Shown piece after piece: positions 35,740 through 44,312 of a stretch of DNA of 50,902 nt. Under the pieces are notes generated by a model. It worked only from the letters and a program-made list of their open reading frames with translations, did not search any database and had not been told where the DNA came from. The translations under genes and the position numbers were made by a program. Position 1 is the first letter of the stretch, and each line of letters begins with the position of its first letter. Origin of the DNA: Sporosarcina obsidiansis (GTDB taxonomy: Bacteria > Bacillota > Bacilli > Bacillales_A > Planococcaceae); NCBI RefSeq assembly GCF_009651005.1, contig NZ_WHVW01000024.1, positions 1 through 50,902 on the forward strand, written 5' to 3'.

Positions 35740-37949
35740 CACTCGCACTCCTCGATTTCAGAAGCAGTGGATCGCATATAATATGTCGTTTTCATACGGG
35801 ATTTCCATGCCTGCATATGCAAGTCAAGCAAGACAGACGCGCGGATGGAGTTCGGCACGTATATGTTGAATGAAATCGACTGATCAATATGATGTTGACG
35901 CGCGGCATTCTGCTTAATCGACCAGCGCTGATCGACGATATAAGCGGAACGTCTGTACACATCATACGTGTTATGATCCAAGTCCGGTGCGATAACCGGC
36001 AACTTATAGTCTTTCTTCTCTTCATGGTAGAACGGCTTGAACACCGGATCAATGGATGCAGTGGAGCCTGCGATAACAGACGTTGAACTGTTTGGTGCTA
36101 CTGCCATCAGGTAGCCATTACGCATGCCGTTCATCGCTACATCCATACGAAGTTCGCGCCATTTATTCGAATCATATTCCCGCTGTTCGAAGTAATTCCC
36201 TGTCTCCCAGTCTGAACCCTCAAATAACGGATAGGCACCTTTTTCCTTCGACAATTCCATAGATGCTTTGATCGTTAAATAGGCGATTTCTTCATATAGC
36301 TTGTCTGCATATTCAACGGCTTCATCGGATTCCCACTGAATGTTTTTCAGTGCCAATAAATGATGCCATCCGAATGTGCCGAGTCCGATTCCACGGTAGC
36401 GCGCATTCGTCCGCTGTGCTTGTACAACCGGAATCTTGTTCTGATCGATGACGTTATCCAGCATCCGCACTTGAATTGTGATCAGGCGTTCCAACACGTC
36501 CGCTGTCACTGCTTTCCCCAAATTGATAGATGACAAATTGCACACGACGAAATCACCTGGCTTCGTACGTGTAACGACTAGATCGTCTTCCAATGAAACG
36601 GATTCGAATGTCGTAGCTGACATATTTTGCAAAATTTCTGTACATAAATTACTGGAATAAATGATTCCCTCATGTTTATTCGGATTCATTCGATTCACTT
36701 CATCACGGTAGAACATGAATGGAGTACCTGTTTCCAACTGGCTACGCAACACACGCTTCATGATTTCAATTGCAGACACCGTTTCCCGTGACAACTCCGG
36801 ATTGCGTACACATTCTTCATACTTCTCACGGAACGAACCATTTCCTTTTGTTTCATCATAAAAGTCTTCCAATGAATACCCCATCTTCGTCCGAACTTCA
36901 TGCGGATCAAACAAATGCCAGTCTTCTCGTGATTCCACTTTTTCCATGAACAGATCCGGTAGGCAAACGCCAGTGAAAATATCATGCGCGCGCAAACGAT
37001 CGTCGCCATTATTCAGTTTCAAGTCCAAGAACGTGAAGATATCTTTATGCCATACATCCAAGTATACCGCCACCGCGCCTTGTCTTTGACCGAGCTGATC
37101 CACACTGACCGCTGTATTATTCAACTGTTTAATCCACGGCAACACACCACTTGATGCACCTTCAAAACCTCGGATGGACGCACCGCGCGAACGGACTTTG
37201 CCCATATAGACGCCAATACCACCACCGAATTTGGACAAGTTAGCGATATCCGTATTGCTGTTATAAATGCCTTGCAAGGAATCATCTACCGTATCGATAA
37301 AGCAACTGGATAGCTGACCATGCATCTTACCCGCATTTGATAGCGTTGGCGTTGCAACTGTCATATAGAGGTTGCTCATTGCCCAGTACGCTTCTCCAAT
37401 TTTATGGATGCGATCTTCTGTTTCGTCCTGCATCAACGTCATCGCGATCACGAGCCAACGTTCTTGTGGAAGTTCCACTGGCTGCTTGGAAAAATTCACG
37501 GTAACATAGCGATCCACTAATGTTTTCAGCCCGATATATGTAAATAAAAGATCACGGGATGGTTCAAGCAAACGACCGATTTCATTGAGTTCTTCACGGC
37601 TGTATTTCTCGGTGAGCACTGGTGTATAGAGTCCTTGCTCCACTAGGCGTTCTACATTTTTCGCAAAGTCGGTATAAACATCCGCACCGCGCAACGTTTT
37701 CTGCTTTGCGTACACATCGAATAAATAAATTCTAGCGGCCACGAACGTCCAATAGGTATTCGCTTCATCAATCCTGCTCAACGATTCCAAGACCATTGCT
37801 TTCGTCCAATCCGTTGCGGAACTTTCCGGATGACGCTCCTGATAACGCTGACTCGCTTCGATTAATGGCTCGATTTGCTGCTTCCCGAATTCTTCCTGTA
37901 AATTTTCCAACAATAGATGTAGACCGACTGTTTCATGAATGATAGCCAT
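35727..37949 (-). CDS. Class I ribonucleotide reductase alpha subunit
   Basis: 740 aa catalytic subunit for reduction of ribonucleoside diphosphates. Active-site parts: the first redox cysteine in LSSCFIDTVDDS, the thiyl-radical site NLCTEI, GGGIGVYMGKVRSRG (loop region), and the C-terminal redox pair in EECEWCHS. There is no ATP-cone at the N-terminus, so overall activity control by dATP is not expected. The PNSSTSVIAGSTASIDPVF segment is unlike that of B. subtilis NrdE, so I give no symbol. The frame is open to 38054; the ATG at 37949 has AAAGGGAG 8 nt upstream and starts MAIIHETVGLHLL. It is preceded by a long leader with a cobalamin riboswitch. Confidence 0.93.
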   Translation of the reverse strand: MAIIHETVGLHLLLENLQEEFGKQQIEPLIEASQRYQERHPESSATDWTKAMVLESLSRIDEANTYWTFVAARIYLFDVYAKQKTLRGADVYTDFAKNVERLVEQGLYTPVLTEKYSREELNEIGRLLEPSRDLLFTYIGLKTLVDRYVTVNFSKQPVELPQERWLVIAMTLMQDETEDRIHKIGEAYWAMSNLYMTVATPTLSNAGKMHGQLSSCFIDTVDDSLQGIYNSNTDIANLSKFGGGIGVYMGKVRSRGASIRGFEGASSGVLPWIKQLNNTAVSVDQLGQRQGAVAVYLDVWHKDIFTFLDLKLNNGDDRLRAHDIFTGVCLPDLFMEKVESREDWHLFDPHEVRTKMGYSLEDFYDETKGNGSFREKYEECVRNPELSRETVSAIEIMKRVLRSQLETGTPFMFYRDEVNRMNPNKHEGIIYSSNLCTEILQNMSATTFESVSLEDDLVVTRTKPGDFVVCNLSSINLGKAVTADVLERLITIQVRMLDNVIDQNKIPVVQAQRTNARYRGIGLGTFGWHHLLALKNIQWESDEAVEYADKLYEEIAYLTIKASMELSKEKGAYPLFEGSDWETGNYFEQREYDSNKWRELRMDVAMNGMRNGYLMAVAPNSSTSVIAGSTASIDPVFKPFYHEEKKDYKLPVIAPDLDHNTYDVYRRSAYIVDQRWSIKQNAARQHHIDQSISFNIYVPNSIRASVLLDLHMQAWKSRMKTTYYMRSTASEIEECEWCHS

Positions 37950-37983
37950 TGTATCCGCTCCCTTTGAGTAAGTTATGTAAAGT

Positions 37984-38009
37984 AAAAAAACTCCCTGTAT
38001 ATCGGAAGT
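37984..38009 (-). terminator. Likely riboswitch-controlled terminator before the reductase operon
   Basis: Read leftward, ACTTCC and GGGAGT pair around an 8-nt loop, followed by seven T. It lies between the riboswitch and the alpha-subunit start, so it could be the expression platform. A second, longer candidate combines arms at 38063-38078 and 38109-38118 before T6 at 38053-38058. I cannot tell which is used. Confidence 0.5.
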
Positions 38010-38107
38010 CATCATGTGACGAATGGTAGTAAGTGGAAAGTTATAAGCAGACAAAAAATCCTCTGCTTTTCGCTTTCACTCTCCAACCCCGAAGAATGTA
38101 TTGCTGA

Positions 38108-38262
38108 ATGAAAGGCAGGTCTCCTGGCTGGCATATCGTCCTCTTGTCTTTCCTTCCCGCTCATGGCAGTGGATTTTACAGACAGTCGTCAATGCCCTCA
38201 GTTGCGGGGGCAGCTCCGTTTTTAGCGGATTCCCTTTTAAACCGTTAATGGGTACCATTTCA
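38108..38262 (-). promoter_or_regulatory. Cobalamin (B12) riboswitch
   Basis: On the minus strand all main conserved blocks occur in order: GGTACC (38256-38251), AAAAGGGAATCCG, CTGCCCCCGCAACTG, GACGA, CCACTGCC, GCGGGAAGG, GACGAT, and the B12 box AGCCAGGAGACCTGCC (38129-38114). It controls the class I ribonucleotide reductase operon downstream. In the usual logic bound cobalamin switches the genes off. Confidence 0.95.
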
Positions 38263-38332
38263 TCGAAAATACTATATATAGTGTCTTAACTTCATGTATA
38301 ACCCTAACATATTGTGGTCAAACATACAAAGC

Positions 38333-38376
38333 AAAAAAAGAATCGCAGTCCAGATTTGCATCTTCTGAACTACGAT
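38333..38376 (-). terminator. Terminator of the amino-acid symporter gene
   Basis: 38342-38354 pairs with 38364-38376; in the leftward RNA the stem is 13 bp with two G-U pairs and is followed by TTCTTTTTTT. The remaining gap up to 38548 holds nothing recognisable. Confidence 0.7.
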
Positions 38377-38548
38377 ATGGTTATTTTCCTAGCAATGCTT
38401 TTCATTATATCAAACTTTTTGTGCCTTGACTAAAAGATTTTCTGTGAACGAGTAATATGCTATTTGACTTATTCAAAAGAGAGAACGCTTCCCCTTTCAT
38501 TGTCAGTTAACAACTCGAGTTCACAATTGACTCATCCAATTCCGATCT

Positions 38549-39973
38549 TCAACGCACTCTGTCTTCCGGCTTGTTCGCTGTTTCTTCCCAACATTCCGCG
38601 CCTTTTAACCCCGGGACAGTGGAAGCTTTAAATATAGGATTTTTTCCTGCACGACGCTGGATAGTAAAGTCGTCGAGGACTTGAAATGCTACTTTTCCTA
38701 GCAGAAGAATGACAACTAAGTTGATAATGGCCATCAACCCCATAAAGAGATCGGCCATGTCCCATACGACTTGAACTTTCGCCACTGCGCCGAAAAAGAC
38801 CATGCCCAGAACTAAGATCTGATACACGAACTTCCATCCTTTATTCGCATTGATAAATTCAATATTCGTTTCACCATAATAGTAATTTCCAATAATCGAA
38901 CTGAATGCGAAGAACATAATCGCGATAGCAATGAAATACGGAGCCCACGCCCCTACATGTACCACCATCGACGCTTGCGTTAGGAGAATACCGTTCGTTT
39001 CACCACTTTCATACAATCCACCAAGCAAAATGATAAACGCAGTCGCTGAACAAATGATGATTGTATCGAAAAACACGCCAAGACTTTGTACTAAACCTTG
39101 CTTTGCTGGATGTGATACATTGGCGGTTGCCGCAGCGTTCGGCACACTCCCCATTCCAGCTTCATTGGAGAATAAACCCCGACGAACTCCTTGCATAATC
39201 GCCGCGCCGACTCCCCCTCCGACCATTTCTTCGATCCCGAATGCATGCTCAATAATTAACATGAACATGGCAGGAACCTGTGTAATATTTATTATGACAA
39301 TGAATAACGCAACAATGATATAGAACGTCGCCATCACCGGCACAATCGTCTGCGTCACTTTTACAATCCGTTGAACACCACCGAAAACAATAACGGCTGT
39401 CAACAAGATTAGTCCAATCCCGACACCCCAATCTGGAATGCCGAACACATCCATAAATGATTGACTAATCGTATTAGATTGCACTGCATTGAAAATAAAA
39501 CCGAAACACAGAGTGAGTAAAATTGCGAACACGATCCCTAGATTCCGCTTACCTAGCGCCTTTTCCATATAATAAGCAGGACCCCCACGGAACGTCTCCC
39601 CATCTTTCACCTTATACACCTGTGCCAGTGTACTCTCAATGAATGCAGTCGCCATGCCGATGATGGCAATGATCCACATCCAAAATACTGCGCCCGGTCC
39701 GCCAATCCCAATCGCCAAGGCAACCCCCGCTACGTTACCAGTCCCGACACGCGAAGCCGCACTGATGGTAAACGCCTGAAAAGGAGAAACCCCGTCGTTA
39801 CTGTCTTTCTTCTCGACGATTAAACGAAACATCTCTCCGAATAAACGTACCTGTACAAATTTCGTTCGAATTGTGAAATACAATCCCGCTGCTAATAAAA
39901 GTCCAATTAAAATATATGTCCAAATAAAATTATTTGCTGGTCCTACCAGCCAGTCCAAAGCATTTTGAATCAT
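38549..39973 (-). CDS. Alanine/glycine:cation symporter (AGCS family)
   Basis: 474 aa membrane protein with about 11 helices. It imports alanine or glycine with Na+ or H+. Family signatures: SAASRVGTGNVAGVALAIGIGGPGA (the conserved GTGNVAG motif), ATAFIESTLAQVYK, RGLFSNEAGMGSVPNAAA, and a second-half FAFSSIIGNYYYGE. Start ATG 39973 with AAGGAGGTGG. Transcribed alone, with its terminator upstream of the riboswitch promoter region. Substrate within the family is not certain. Confidence 0.92.
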   Translation of the reverse strand: MIQNALDWLVGPANNFIWTYILIGLLLAAGLYFTIRTKFVQVRLFGEMFRLIVEKKDSNDGVSPFQAFTISAASRVGTGNVAGVALAIGIGGPGAVFWMWIIAIIGMATAFIESTLAQVYKVKDGETFRGGPAYYMEKALGKRNLGIVFAILLTLCFGFIFNAVQSNTISQSFMDVFGIPDWGVGIGLILLTAVIVFGGVQRIVKVTQTIVPVMATFYIIVALFIVIINITQVPAMFMLIIEHAFGIEEMVGGGVGAAIMQGVRRGLFSNEAGMGSVPNAAATANVSHPAKQGLVQSLGVFFDTIIICSATAFIILLGGLYESGETNGILLTQASMVVHVGAWAPYFIAIAIMFFAFSSIIGNYYYGETNIEFINANKGWKFVYQILVLGMVFFGAVAKVQVVWDMADLFMGLMAIINLVVILLLGKVAFQVLDDFTIQRRAGKNPIFKASTVPGLKGAECWEETANKPEDRVR

Positions 39974-40030
39974 ATGCCCACCTCCTTGTTTTATCTATAC
40001 CCTGCTAGTCCACTATGTACGCATGGCATA

Positions 40031-40062
40031 GCAAAAAACCTTGTCTCAAATGGAGTAAGGTT
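40031..40062 (-). terminator. Terminator of the glycerate kinase gene
   Basis: AACCTT (40037-40042) pairs with AAGGTT (40057-40062); read leftward a T-run follows. Confidence 0.6.
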
Positions 40063-40097
40063 CTTGTACTATACTATATTTCAATAACTTTCGGGTA

Positions 40098-41231
40098 CTA
40101 GGACGATTGCTCAAATGTCTTCATCAAAATTTCCGTTTTCAAAGATAACAACTCTGAAGCATTTGTCATTAGCTCTGCTAACGTCTGACTCCCATCATCT
40201 AAAGCATGCAATTCAGTAAACCATTCATCCAGTTGAATTCTAGCACCTTCTTCAATTGCACCTGAAATAACAAAGACGGGAACTTGATAAGACTTCGCTA
40301 ATCTCGCAACTCCCATCAACGCTTTGCCATCCAGCGTCTGAAGATCCGTCTTCCCTTCCCCTGTAAAAATAATATCAGCAGATGGCAAATGAGTAGAAAA
40401 GTTCATAGCCTCAAGTACTACATCAATTCCACTTTCCAAACGTGCGTCACAGTATGCAATCAATGCACCCGCACTTCCTCCCGCGGCTCCTGCACCTCGA
40501 AGTTCATGAAGACGAACCCCAGTGAGATGTTCCGTTTCATCTGCAAAATAACGCATTCCTTTATCTAGCAACTTTACTGACTGTGCGTCTGCTCCTTTTT
40601 GTGGCCCAAATATATACGAAGCACCCTTCTCTCCAATGAAAGGATTTTCTACATCTGAAGCGATCCGAATATCTGTCGCTTTTACTCGCGGATCCAGATG
40701 AGACATATCTACTTTGTCAATTTGCAAAAGTGAAGCTCCATTCATCTGCAACAGTCTTCCTTCATTATCAAAAAAACTGACACCGAGCGCTTCTAATAAT
40801 CCAGTGCCTCCATCATTCGTTGCACTGCCACCTAGTCCAATGATCAACTTGCGAAAGCCTATATCAAGAGCATGACGTATTAATTCTCCAGTACCATAAG
40901 TGGATGTCCTCATTGGATTTAACTCATCTGGAGCCAGTAAGGTCAATCCCGATGCTTGCGCCAGCTCCACCACCGCTGTTTCTCCGTCACCGAGAATCCC
41001 TAGCTGCGCTTCTATTGGGCGTCCGAGTGGATCACGTACGATAAACGTTTTATACGCTCCACTTGTAGCCGATACAAGGGCCGACAATGTCCCTTCCCCA
41101 CCATCCGCCACTGGCAAGCACACTGTTTCTGCTTCGGGAAATATCTCTTGAATACCGATTTGCATCGCGTTAGCAGCCTCATCAGCCGTCAAACTTCCTT
41201 TGAACGCGTCCGGTGCAATGATCACCTTCAT
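40098..41231 (-). CDS. Glycerate kinase
   Basis: 377 aa of the GarK/GlxK family, phosphorylating D-glycerate with ATP. The start MKVIIAPDAFKGSLTADEAA is diagnostic, as are VADGGEGT, DPLGRPIEA, GLGGSATNDGGTGLLEALG and FTGEGKTDLQTLDGKA. The ATG at 41231 has AAAGGAT about 10 nt upstream. It stands alone between terminator and a long gene-free region. Together with the 2-hydroxyacid dehydrogenase at 13.9 kb it could make a glyoxylate/hydroxypyruvate-to-glycerate route, but the genes are far apart. Confidence 0.93.
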   Translation of the reverse strand: MKVIIAPDAFKGSLTADEAANAMQIGIQEIFPEAETVCLPVADGGEGTLSALVSATSGAYKTFIVRDPLGRPIEAQLGILGDGETAVVELAQASGLTLLAPDELNPMRTSTYGTGELIRHALDIGFRKLIIGLGGSATNDGGTGLLEALGVSFFDNEGRLLQMNGASLLQIDKVDMSHLDPRVKATDIRIASDVENPFIGEKGASYIFGPQKGADAQSVKLLDKGMRYFADETEHLTGVRLHELRGAGAAGGSAGALIAYCDARLESGIDVVLEAMNFSTHLPSADIIFTGEGKTDLQTLDGKALMGVARLAKSYQVPVFVISGAIEEGARIQLDEWFTELHALDDGSQTLAELMTNASELLSLKTEILMKTFEQSS

Positions 41232-41411
41232 ATTAATCGCATCCTTTTATGAGCATTATAACAGTTTGAGAGCATGGTGAAATGTTACACATTTTAAATT
41301 TCATATCTAAGTAGTATTAGATATAGATTATTTACATGATCTGAAATTTATCCAAAATAAAAATGGATCATCACCAAAATATGTGCTTGAAAACATGCTT
41401 AGTGAGTGGTC

Positions 41412-41538
41412 CGGGATTTGCGCTCCAGAGGCACGCTTTTCGGGGGACGCGGCTTGAGCCTTCTCGTCCGCTACGCTACCTGTGAGGTCTCAAGACGCAC
41501 GCTAATCCCCCAGGTGTCGACCATCTTCTGCTCCAATC
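41412..41538. repeat. GC-rich dispersed intergenic element of Bacilli
   Basis: A block much richer in GC than its AT-rich surroundings, containing GCTCCAGAGGCACGC, GAGCCTTCTCGTCCGC, GGTCTCAAGACGCACGC and CTGCTCCAATCC. This order closely resembles a repeat seen many times in Bacillus-group genomes. CTTGAG (41453-41458) and CTCAAG (41489-41494) can pair. No coding frame. Recognition is from memory. Confidence 0.55.
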
Positions 41539-41539
41539 C

Positions 41540-41851
41540 TAATTTTAGAATATAAGAAATCGATCGTAGGCTCTAAATAACTGTAAATATTCAGCTAACT
41601 ATAAAATCAAGCAAAGAACATATTTTGGTTTAGAGTCATAAAAATTAACTATTCAAGTTGGCTCTTTATAAGCATTTTTCATCTTAATGAAACATATAAT
41701 GTTGACTGGTTTATTGAATAATCTTGGTATTAGGGTCAGAACCATTTAATTAAATACTGAAATTCAGTCATGAAACGGTTTCTATTTTCATTATAATATT
41801 TCTAGTTTAATCTCTTACTGAAGTAATATAGTTTCTTTAGTCAAGTTCCAA
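41540..41851. other. AT-rich gene-free stretch
   Basis: No reading frame with a ribosome-binding site and no clear terminator was found. The stretch 41232-41411 is likewise empty apart from the glycerate kinase promoter that must lie there. Confidence 0.5.
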
Positions 41852-42784
41852 TCATCCCTCCCTATCTTGTTTTAAGTATCGAATTAGTTCTTCTTCACGT
41901 GCAATATTTATCTTTTCGGAGAAAGCAGGATTCCACTTGTAGTAGCCTTCCATTGATTTAGCTCCCAACTTCCCCTCCTGCACATACTGATTCAAACTTG
42001 ATGCCGACTGTTTCGCAGTGGATAAATCCTGATACAAGTAATTTGATATATTTTTGTAAATGTCCAGTCCACCCATGTCTGCTGATAAAAATGGGCCTGT
42101 CACAGGTAACCTTCTGCCGATACTATAAGTAACCGCTGCATCGATATCTTCCTTCGAAGCTATGCCTTCTTCTAAAATATATTGAGCTTCACGTAATAAG
42201 GCAAACTGCAAACGATTTCCTACAAAGCCCGGAACTTCTTTTTTCACTTCAATTGGCTTTTTATCCATCTGGCTCATTAATTCCAATGAGCGTTTAACAG
42301 TTGAGTCGCTCGTTTTCTCGCCCCGTACCACTTCTACAAGAGGAATCAAGTGAGCCGGATGCCAAAAATGAGTGATTACTAGGCGTTCAGGATATTGAAG
42401 GCCTGCTGCTATTTCAGTTGGACTGAGTGCAGAGGTATTGCTTGCTAAAATGACAGTTGGATCGCAGAGTTCATCCAGTTTCTGAAATATTTCCCTCTTT
42501 AATTCTAATTGCTCAGGCACTGCTTCGATAACAAAAGTTGCACCCTTGACCGCATGTTCGATTAAAGTCAAAGGGGTCACTCTGTTTTGAACTAATATTG
42601 CTTCTTCTTCTGTCATGAAACCATTACCGACAAGTATTTGTAATTTACTGACCATACTTGTTAAGGCACGATCTAAGTCATCCTTATCCATCCCCTGCAT
42701 TTTCACATCGAATCCTGCCCATGCCGCACTTAAAGCAATTAAATGTCCCATCGTACCGCTGCCAATGATTGCTATTTTCTCCAT
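41852..42784 (-). CDS. 3-hydroxyacyl-CoA dehydrogenase family protein
   Basis: 310 aa NAD-dependent dehydrogenase. N-terminal Rossmann motif IAIIGSGTMGHLIALSAAWAG, then ILASNTSALSPTEIA and THFWHPAHLIPLVEVV (the catalytic His-Glu relay region), and a C-terminal domain with VPGFVGNRLQFALLREA. The end differs from ordinary 3-hydroxybutyryl-CoA dehydrogenases and recalls relatives such as carnitine dehydrogenase and gulonate dehydrogenase, which act on free 3-hydroxy acids. With the CoA-transferase genes upstream and a beta-keto acid cleavage enzyme nearby, making a beta-keto acid is the likely role. ATG 42784 with AAGGAGG. Confidence 0.88.
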   Translation of the reverse strand: MEKIAIIGSGTMGHLIALSAAWAGFDVKMQGMDKDDLDRALTSMVSKLQILVGNGFMTEEEAILVQNRVTPLTLIEHAVKGATFVIEAVPEQLELKREIFQKLDELCDPTVILASNTSALSPTEIAAGLQYPERLVITHFWHPAHLIPLVEVVRGEKTSDSTVKRSLELMSQMDKKPIEVKKEVPGFVGNRLQFALLREAQYILEEGIASKEDIDAAVTYSIGRRLPVTGPFLSADMGGLDIYKNISNYLYQDLSTAKQSASSLNQYVQEGKLGAKSMEGYYKWNPAFSEKINIAREEELIRYLKQDREG

Positions 42785-42843
42785 CGAACAACCTCCTTAT
42801 TTAACTAAAAACGATACCCGAAAAATCTGGTATCGTCACAAGA

Positions 42844-43494
42844 TTATTGCATCATAAGATTTGGTACTATTGTAAAGCTAGCCTCGGTTTTTTCAATTAC
42901 TTCTTCTACCGTGACACCAGGAAATACTTCAACCAATACCATACCTTCATTGGTAAAATCAAAAACCGCTAAATCTGTAATGAGCCTGTTTACAACACTT
43001 TGGCCCGTCAATGGTAACGTACAAGTTTTTTTAACTTTGGATTCCCCGTGTTTGTTAACATGATCCATAATTACAACAACACGTTTAGCACCGACTACTA
43101 AATCCATAGCACCACCCATTCCCTTGATTACTTTCCCAGGAATCATCCAATTGGCTAAATCTCCATTCTCCGCTACTTCCATACCACCCAGAATCGCCAA
43201 ATCTATATGACCTCCCCGAATCATCGCAAAAGATTCAGCACTATCAAAGAATGATGAACCTGAAACGGTCGTGATGGTTTCTTTTCCTGCATTGATTAAA
43301 TCAGCATCCTCATGACCTTTTATGGGATAAGGCCCTATTCCAAGCAATCCATTTTCCGATTGTAATAACACATTGAAGTCTTCCGGGATTTCATTAGCGA
43401 CAAGTGTCGGCATCCCAATTCCAAGATTCACATTCATCCCATCTTCAATTTCCTGCACTGCCCGCTTCACAATATTTAGTCGTCTTTCGACCAT
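42844..43494 (-). CDS. scoB: 3-oxoacid CoA-transferase subunit B
   Basis: 216 aa. Beta half of a succinyl-CoA:3-oxoacid (acetoacetate) CoA-transferase. The catalytic glutamate lies in the SENGLLGIGPYP motif; also LGIGMPTLVANEIP at the start and GMGGAMDLVVGAKRVVVIMDH. It works with the A subunit 15 bp upstream. It should activate acetoacetate or a similar acid. Start ATG 43494, AAGGAG upstream. Confidence 0.94.
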   Translation of the reverse strand: MVERRLNIVKRAVQEIEDGMNVNLGIGMPTLVANEIPEDFNVLLQSENGLLGIGPYPIKGHEDADLINAGKETITTVSGSSFFDSAESFAMIRGGHIDLAILGGMEVAENGDLANWMIPGKVIKGMGGAMDLVVGAKRVVVIMDHVNKHGESKVKKTCTLPLTGQSVVNRLITDLAVFDFTNEGMVLVEVFPGVTVEEVIEKTEASFTIVPNLMMQ

Positions 43495-43509
43495 CTTGAA
43501 CTCTCCTTT

Positions 43510-44205
43510 TTACGCTTCAGCCACTGTTAAGCGTTCAATACGTTTTTCATAGTCTGTTCCTAGTAAAATACGTTGTACAAAAATGCCTGGCGTATGAATT
43601 TCATCAGCACTCAGCTCACCAGCTTCTACAATTTCTTCCACTTCAACAATTGTGATTTTTCCTGCCATGGCTGCAAGCGGGTTAAAGTTTCTCGCTGTTT
43701 TCCTATATACCAAATTACCAAGTGTGTCGGCTTTCCATGCCTTCACCAACGCAAAATCACCAACGATCGCTTCTTCAAGTAGAAAGGTTTTGTCATTAAA
43801 CTCTTTCGTTTCTTTTCCTTCCGCAATCGGAGTACCGACCCCAGTTGCTGTATAGAATCCAGGTATTCCTGCGCCTCCTGCTCGAATTCTTTCTGCAAGT
43901 GTTCCTTGTGGGCACAATTCGACCTCAAGCTCCCCGTTCAAAAATTGCTGTTCAAAAATCTTGTTTTCCCCAACATAAGAAGCAATCATTTTTTTGATTT
44001 GCTTAGTTACGAGTAATTGTCCTAGGCCACTATGATCTGTACCACAATTATTGCTAACTATTGTTAAATTTTTTGTCCCTCTATTATGTAATGCTTCTAT
44101 CGATTTTTCCGGTATGCCACAAAGACCAAATCCTCCTACAATGATCGTTTGACCATCTTGAATATCTGAAATCGCTTCCGAAAATGAATGAAATACCTTA
44201 TTCAT
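43510..44205 (-). CDS. scoA: 3-oxoacid CoA-transferase subunit A
   Basis: 231 aa. Alpha half of the transferase, with the CoA-binding [10 protein letters not shown] motif, [19 protein letters not shown] and [26 protein letters not shown] (written here in part: [11 protein letters not shown]). First gene of the leftward trio scoA-scoB-dehydrogenase. AGAGGAGG precedes the ATG at 44205. The divergent LysR gene lies 107 bp away, with two perfect inverted repeats between, so LysR control is likely. Confidence 0.94.
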   Translation of the reverse strand: MNKVFHSFSEAISDIQDGQTIIVGGFGLCGIPEKSIEALHNRGTKNLTIVSNNCGTDHSGLGQLLVTKQIKKMIASYVGENKIFEQQFLNGELEVELCPQGTLAERIRAGGAGIPGFYTATGVGTPIAEGKETKEFNDKTFLLEEAIVGDFALVKAWKADTLGNLVYRKTARNFNPLAAMAGKITIVEVEEIVEAGELSADEIHTPGIFVQRILLGTDYEKRIERLTVAEA

Positions 44206-44231
44206 ATACTAACCTCCTCTTATAGTAATAC

Positions 44232-44283
44232 TTTACATAGTTAGTAGTTGTATGTAAAATATTTATAATGAATTATAAATATT
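44232..44283. promoter_or_regulatory. Two perfect inverted repeats, candidate LysR operators
   Basis: TTTACATA (44232-44239) and TATGTAAA (44251-44258) are 11 bp apart and contain the T-N11-A pattern. AATATTTATAAT (44258-44269) and ATTATAAATATT (44272-44283) form a perfect 12-bp inverted repeat. Both lie between scoA and the lysR start. Confidence 0.65.
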
Positions 44284-44312
44284 CCGAGACAGAATAAAGA
44301 AGGGTGACCCCT

